NCBI GenBank assembly: GCA_019119745.1
Contig: DWWI01000232.1
Location: 1 to 6,841 of the forward strand
Source: Candidatus Mediterraneibacter gallistercoris
Lineage (GTDB): Bacteria > Bacillota_A > Clostridia > Lachnospirales > Lachnospiraceae
Direction of reading: 5' to 3'
Length of the DNA stretch: 6,841 nt
Shown in pieces: positions 4,417-6,841 of the stretch (positions are counted from its first letter, which is position 1; every line of letters starts with the position of its first letter). Under the pieces are notes generated by a model, which worked only from the letters and a program-made list of their open reading frames with translations, did not search any database and was not told the origin of the DNA. The position numbers were made by a program, and so were the translations under genes.

Positions 4417-5640
4417 TTATTTTACAATCAGTCTGTGGAAGTTTTTCTTTCCTTTTTTCAGGATCAGACCTTCTCCTGTAAATGAATCTTTTGCAAACAG
4501 TGCTTTGATATCTGTTACCTTCTCTCCGTCAACAGAAGTCCCGCCCTGCTGTACCGCACGTCTCGCTTCGGATTTTGAAGGAACGAGTCCCGCTCTCACA
4601 AGCATCGTCAGGATATCGATGCTGCCGTCGACAAAATCATTCTCGGTCAGTTCTGTCGTCGGCATCTCCGCCGCGTTTCCCTTGCTGAAAAGCGCGCGTG
4701 CACTTTCCTGTGCTTTCTTTGCCTCTTCCTCGCCGTGTACCAGCTTGGTCAGCTCGTAAGCAAGAATCTCTTTTGCTGTGTTGAGCTGAGCGCCTTCCCA
4801 TGAATCCATCTTATCGATTTCTTCCAGCGGCAGGAATGTCAGCATACGAATGCATCTGAGCACATCTGCGTCGGCCACATTCCTCCAGTACTGATAGAAC
4901 TCAAACGGAGACGTCTTCTCCGGATCAAGCCATACCGCGCCCGACTGGGTCTTACCCATCTTCTTTCCTTCCGAATTCAGAAGGAGCGTGATCGTCATAG
5001 CGCCCGCATCCTTGCCGAGCTTGCGGCGGATCAGTTCTGTTCCCGCCAACATATTGCTCCACTGATCATCACCGCCGAACTGAAGGTTACAGCCGTATTT
5101 CTGGAACAGTGCATAGAAATCATACGCCTGCATGATCATGTAGTTGAACTCGAGGAAACTCAGTCCTCTCTCCATTCTCTGCTTGTAGCACTCTGCCGTC
5201 AGCATACGGTTGACGGAAAAATGGGGACCGACTTCGCGGAGCAGCTCGATATAATTCAGATCAAGCAGCCAGTCCGCATTGTTTACCATGAGAGCCTTTC
5301 CCTCAGAAAAATCAATAAACTTGCTCATCTGCTTTTTAAAGCAGTCACAGTTGTGCTGGATCTGCTCCGGTGTCATCATGCTTCTCATGTCCGTTCTTCC
5401 CGACGGATCACCGATATATCCTGTGCCGCCTCCGATCAGGGCGATCGGTTTATTTCCCGCCTCCTGAAGACGTTTCATAAGACACAGAGCCATAAAGTGT
5501 CCTACATGAAGGCTGTCTGCTGTCGGATCAAATCCGATATAGAATACCGCTTTCCCATTGTTTACAAGATCTCTGATTTCCTCCTCGTCCGTCACCTGGG
5601 CGATCAGGCCGCGGGCCTGAAGTTCTTCATAAATTCCCAT
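4417..5640 (-). CDS. tyrS: Tyrosyl-tRNA synthetase
   Basis: A class I aminoacyl-tRNA synthetase that charges tRNA-Tyr with tyrosine in the cytoplasm. Length is 407 residues, usual for the bacterial TyrS form with a C-terminal S4 domain. The HIGH signature is HVGH (45-48), preceded by [12 protein letters not shown]. The tyrosine-site segment [11 protein letters not shown] (165-175), GGDDQWSN (189-196) and the KMSKS-like loop KKMGKT (226-231) are present. The S4-like RNA-binding domain covers about 340-407 ([18 protein letters not shown], ending FHRLIVK). Start is ATG 5640 with AAAGGAG (5648-5654) 7 bases upstream. It is a single-gene transcription unit controlled by a T-box leader responding to uncharged tRNA-Tyr, with its own terminator. 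All key residues are intact. Confidence 0.98.
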   Translation of the reverse strand: MGIYEELQARGLIAQVTDEEEIRDLVNNGKAVFYIGFDPTADSLHVGHFMALCLMKRLQEAGNKPIALIGGGTGYIGDPSGRTDMRSMMTPEQIQHNCDCFKKQMSKFIDFSEGKALMVNNADWLLDLNYIELLREVGPHFSVNRMLTAECYKQRMERGLSFLEFNYMIMQAYDFYALFQKYGCNLQFGGDDQWSNMLAGTELIRRKLGKDAGAMTITLLLNSEGKKMGKTQSGAVWLDPEKTSPFEFYQYWRNVADADVLRCIRMLTFLPLEEIDKMDSWEGAQLNTAKEILAYELTKLVHGEEEAKKAQESARALFSKGNAAEMPTTELTENDFVDGSIDILTMLVRAGLVPSKSEARRAVQQGGTSVDGEKVTDIKALFAKDSFTGEGLILKKGKKNFHRLIVK

Positions 5641-5691
5641 CTTTTCTCTCCTTTAACTGTAATATCAAAAGTCCGGAAGACTTTTCTGCAA

Positions 5692-5986
5692 AATAAAAAA
5701 GACCTTACTGCTCTCGCAATAAGGACGAATATAAACCGTGGTACCACCTTAATTCACCGGAAGCAATCGTCTCCCGGCCTCATTCAGACGCGATAACGTG
5801 CGCCGCTCCGCCGCAGCCTACTTTCTCTTCCGTTTCCGGCATTTCCATCCGGCGCAGGATTTCGGTACGGGACTCCGAGATGTATTCACAGATACAGTAT
5901 CACGCGCCTCTCATCCGCCGGCTGCTTTCTGTTTTCACCGATACCTGCTACTTCTTCTCTTCACTGTCTCTTTCATGATAAATCAT
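5692..5986 (-). ncRNA. T-box riboswitch leader of tyrS (Tyr specifier)
   Basis: A transcriptional T-box leader: uncharged tRNA-Tyr binds and stabilises an antiterminator so tyrS is transcribed. The T-box core reads AAGGTGGTACCACGG (5736-5750 on the minus strand), whose UGGU pairs with the tRNA acceptor end and suits an A discriminator. The terminator stem CCTTATTGC-GAGA-GCAGTAAGG (5703-5724) is followed by TCTTTTTT. In Stem I, near the 5' end, the motif AGTGAAGAGAAGAAG is seen and the 3' side of the specifier loop reads GTGAATACATC, giving specifier UAC (5882-5884), a tyrosine codon followed by a purine. The 5' end is set from the promoter at 5993-6021; internal helices were not fully folded. 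Confidence 0.92.
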
Positions 5987-5992
5987 ATGGTG

Positions 5993-6021
5993 ATATTAGC
6001 GTATCTAAAATGGTTTGTCAA
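5993..6021 (-). promoter_or_regulatory. Promoter of the T-box/tyrS transcript
   Basis: On the minus strand TTGACA (6016-6021), exactly 17 bases, TAATAT (5993-5998): a perfect -35 and near-perfect -10 for the housekeeping sigma factor. It places the transcript start at about 5986, just before T-box Stem I. Confidence 0.85.
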
Positions 6022-6067
6022 GCGTCATTTCTCACAAAACAGTATTTAGGGACAGGGCAAAACACGA

Positions 6068-6106
6068 TTGGGGACGTAGTAAAATCGGATTTTACTACGT
6101 CCCCAA
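6068..6106. repeat. 39-base near-perfect palindrome (possible PTS-gene terminator or mobile repeat)
   Basis: Two 19-base arms (6068-6086 and 6088-6106) are perfectly complementary around one central G; the arms begin TTGGGGACGTAG and end CTACGTCCCCAA. It lies 35 bases after the stop of the PTS gene and 47 bases upstream of the tyrS -35. In the PTS transcript it is followed by TCGTGTTTTG, so it could stop transcription. A second GGGAC word at 6048-6052 (TTAGGGACAGGG) nearby suggests a larger repeat element of the palindromic type. Confidence 0.75.
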
Positions 6107-6140
6107 CCGCACTCAAAAGGGATTATTTATTATTTTTCAT

Positions 6141-6841
6141 TTATTTGCAGAGTTTTTTGAATTCGTCTGCAACGAACTGTACTTTCGTTCCAACAATAAC
6201 CTGTACGGAATTCTTGCCCGGACGGATCACACCTGCAACTCCCGCAGATTTGATCTTCTTCTCATCAACCTTTGTGTAATCCTTGATTTCAAGGCGAAGT
6301 CTTGTAATACAGTTATCGATAGATGTTACGTTCTCCTTGCCGCCGACACCTTCCAGAATAATTCTTGCCACATCCGTAAAGTTGTCGTTTGCAAGAACTG
6401 CTTTCATCTCTGCATCTGTGTCGTCATCATCCTCACGTCCCGGTGTCTTCAGATCGAATTTCACGATCGCAAAACGGAATACAACGTAGAATACGATAAA
6501 CGCTGCGATACCGAGCGGAATGATCATCCATGTATTCTGAGCTGCCGGAAGGGAAGCAGAGAATACGAGGTCAGTCAGACCGGCGGAGAAACTGAATCCT
6601 GCACGGAATCCTACTACTACTGTGATCACTGTGAAGATTGCGTAGAGCAGTGCGTAGATCAGGTACAGAACCGGTGCAAGGAACATGAAACCAAACTCGA
6701 ACGGCTCAGTAACACCGCAGACAAATGCTGCGATAGCCGCGGAGCTCAGAAGACCGATAGCAACTTTCTTCTTGTTGCTCTTTGCTGTATGTACCATTGC
6801 CAGAGCAGCACCCGGGATACCGAACATCATACACGGGAAGA
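6141..6841 (-). CDS. PTS permease IICB component, glucose/N-acetylglucosamine family (5' end outside window)
   Basis: This is the C-terminal part of a membrane sugar transporter that phosphorylates its substrate during import, using phosphate passed from HPr via IIA. The frame continues through the right edge (FPC before the first Met), so the N-terminal IIC helices are missing. Counting from that Met (6828-6830), MMFGIPGAALAMVHTAK is a conserved EIIC segment, GVTEPFEF (39-46) is the sugar-binding GxTEPxEF motif, and three or four further membrane segments reach to about 125. An acidic linker (EDDDDTDAE) leads to the IIB domain with phosphocysteine C174 in IDNCITRLRLEI and the conserved GVIRPGKNSVQVIVG. 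It ends right after IIB, so IIA must be supplied in trans. The motifs fit NagE/PtsG-like EII; the substrate cannot be fixed from this part. Confidence 0.93.
   Translation of the reverse strand, partial: FPCMMFGIPGAALAMVHTAKSNKKKVAIGLLSSAAIAAFVCGVTEPFEFGFMFLAPVLYLIYALLYAIFTVITVVVGFRAGFSFSAGLTDLVFSASLPAAQNTWMIIPLGIAAFIVFYVVFRFAIVKFDLKTPGREDDDDTDAEMKAVLANDNFTDVARIILEGVGGKENVTSIDNCITRLRLEIKDYTKVDEKKIKSAGVAGVIRPGKNSVQVIVGTKVQFVADEFKKLCK

Noticed and set aside
4097..4759. 220-residue plus-strand open frame over the hydF start and tyrS end
   Set aside because: It overlaps two well-supported minus-strand genes and a terminator, and its translation has no family features; it is an antisense shadow.
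5798..6049. Plus-strand 83-residue open frame across the T-box leader
   Set aside because: It is the complement of a structured T-box RNA and its promoter, with no ribosome binding site or recognisable protein pattern.

Overview
The window looks like a chromosomal segment of an anaerobic gut-type Firmicute, most likely a Lachnospiraceae relative. The reasons are a HydF maturase ([FeFe]-hydrogenase, strict anaerobe), a T-box controlled tyrS, an AgrC/ComD-type GHKL kinase with a LytTR regulator, AAGGAGG-type ribosome binding sites, and moderate GC in the housekeeping genes with a visibly AT-richer stretch at about 640-1630. Genus assignment is inference only.

Left part (1-2405), peptide signalling and bacteriocin island. 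The C-terminal part of a GHKL sensor kinase (+) runs off the left edge. Converging on it is a compact minus-strand operon of three very small genes: two double-glycine-leader precursors (991-1170 and 835-978) that together look like a two-peptide (class IIb) bacteriocin, and a 55-residue membrane protein (690-857) in the place where immunity genes of such operons sit. The 47-residue second precursor is short enough to be missed by routine gene calling. Upstream lies a 440-base AT-rich region holding a duplicated leader segment, a small membrane ORF broken by a one-base frameshift, and divergent promoters. On the + strand follows a LytTR-family response regulator whose receiver and DNA-binding halves are out of frame at a run of nine A residues. 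Kinase, regulator and bacteriocin genes would form a quorum-sensing-type bacteriocin locus; the exporter is not in the window, and the regulator may be off in this strain or depend on slippage.

Middle (2404-4381). A convergent 12-bp hairpin separates the regulator from an orphan HEPN-domain gene (type VII MNT/HEPN toxin family, without its nucleotidyltransferase partner), followed by hydF. Between hydF and tyrS lies about 220 bases: the tyrS terminator and a cluster of small hairpins.

Right part (4417-6841). tyrS is preceded by a full T-box leader with a UAC (Tyr) specifier, a transcription terminator and a consensus promoter. A 39-bp nearly perfect palindrome then separates it from the 3' part of a PTS IICB permease of the glucose/N-acetylglucosamine family that leaves the window on the right. 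All genes from 2440 to the right edge are on the minus strand. hydF and tyrS are unremarkable housekeeping genes; the unusual biology is in 640-2405.
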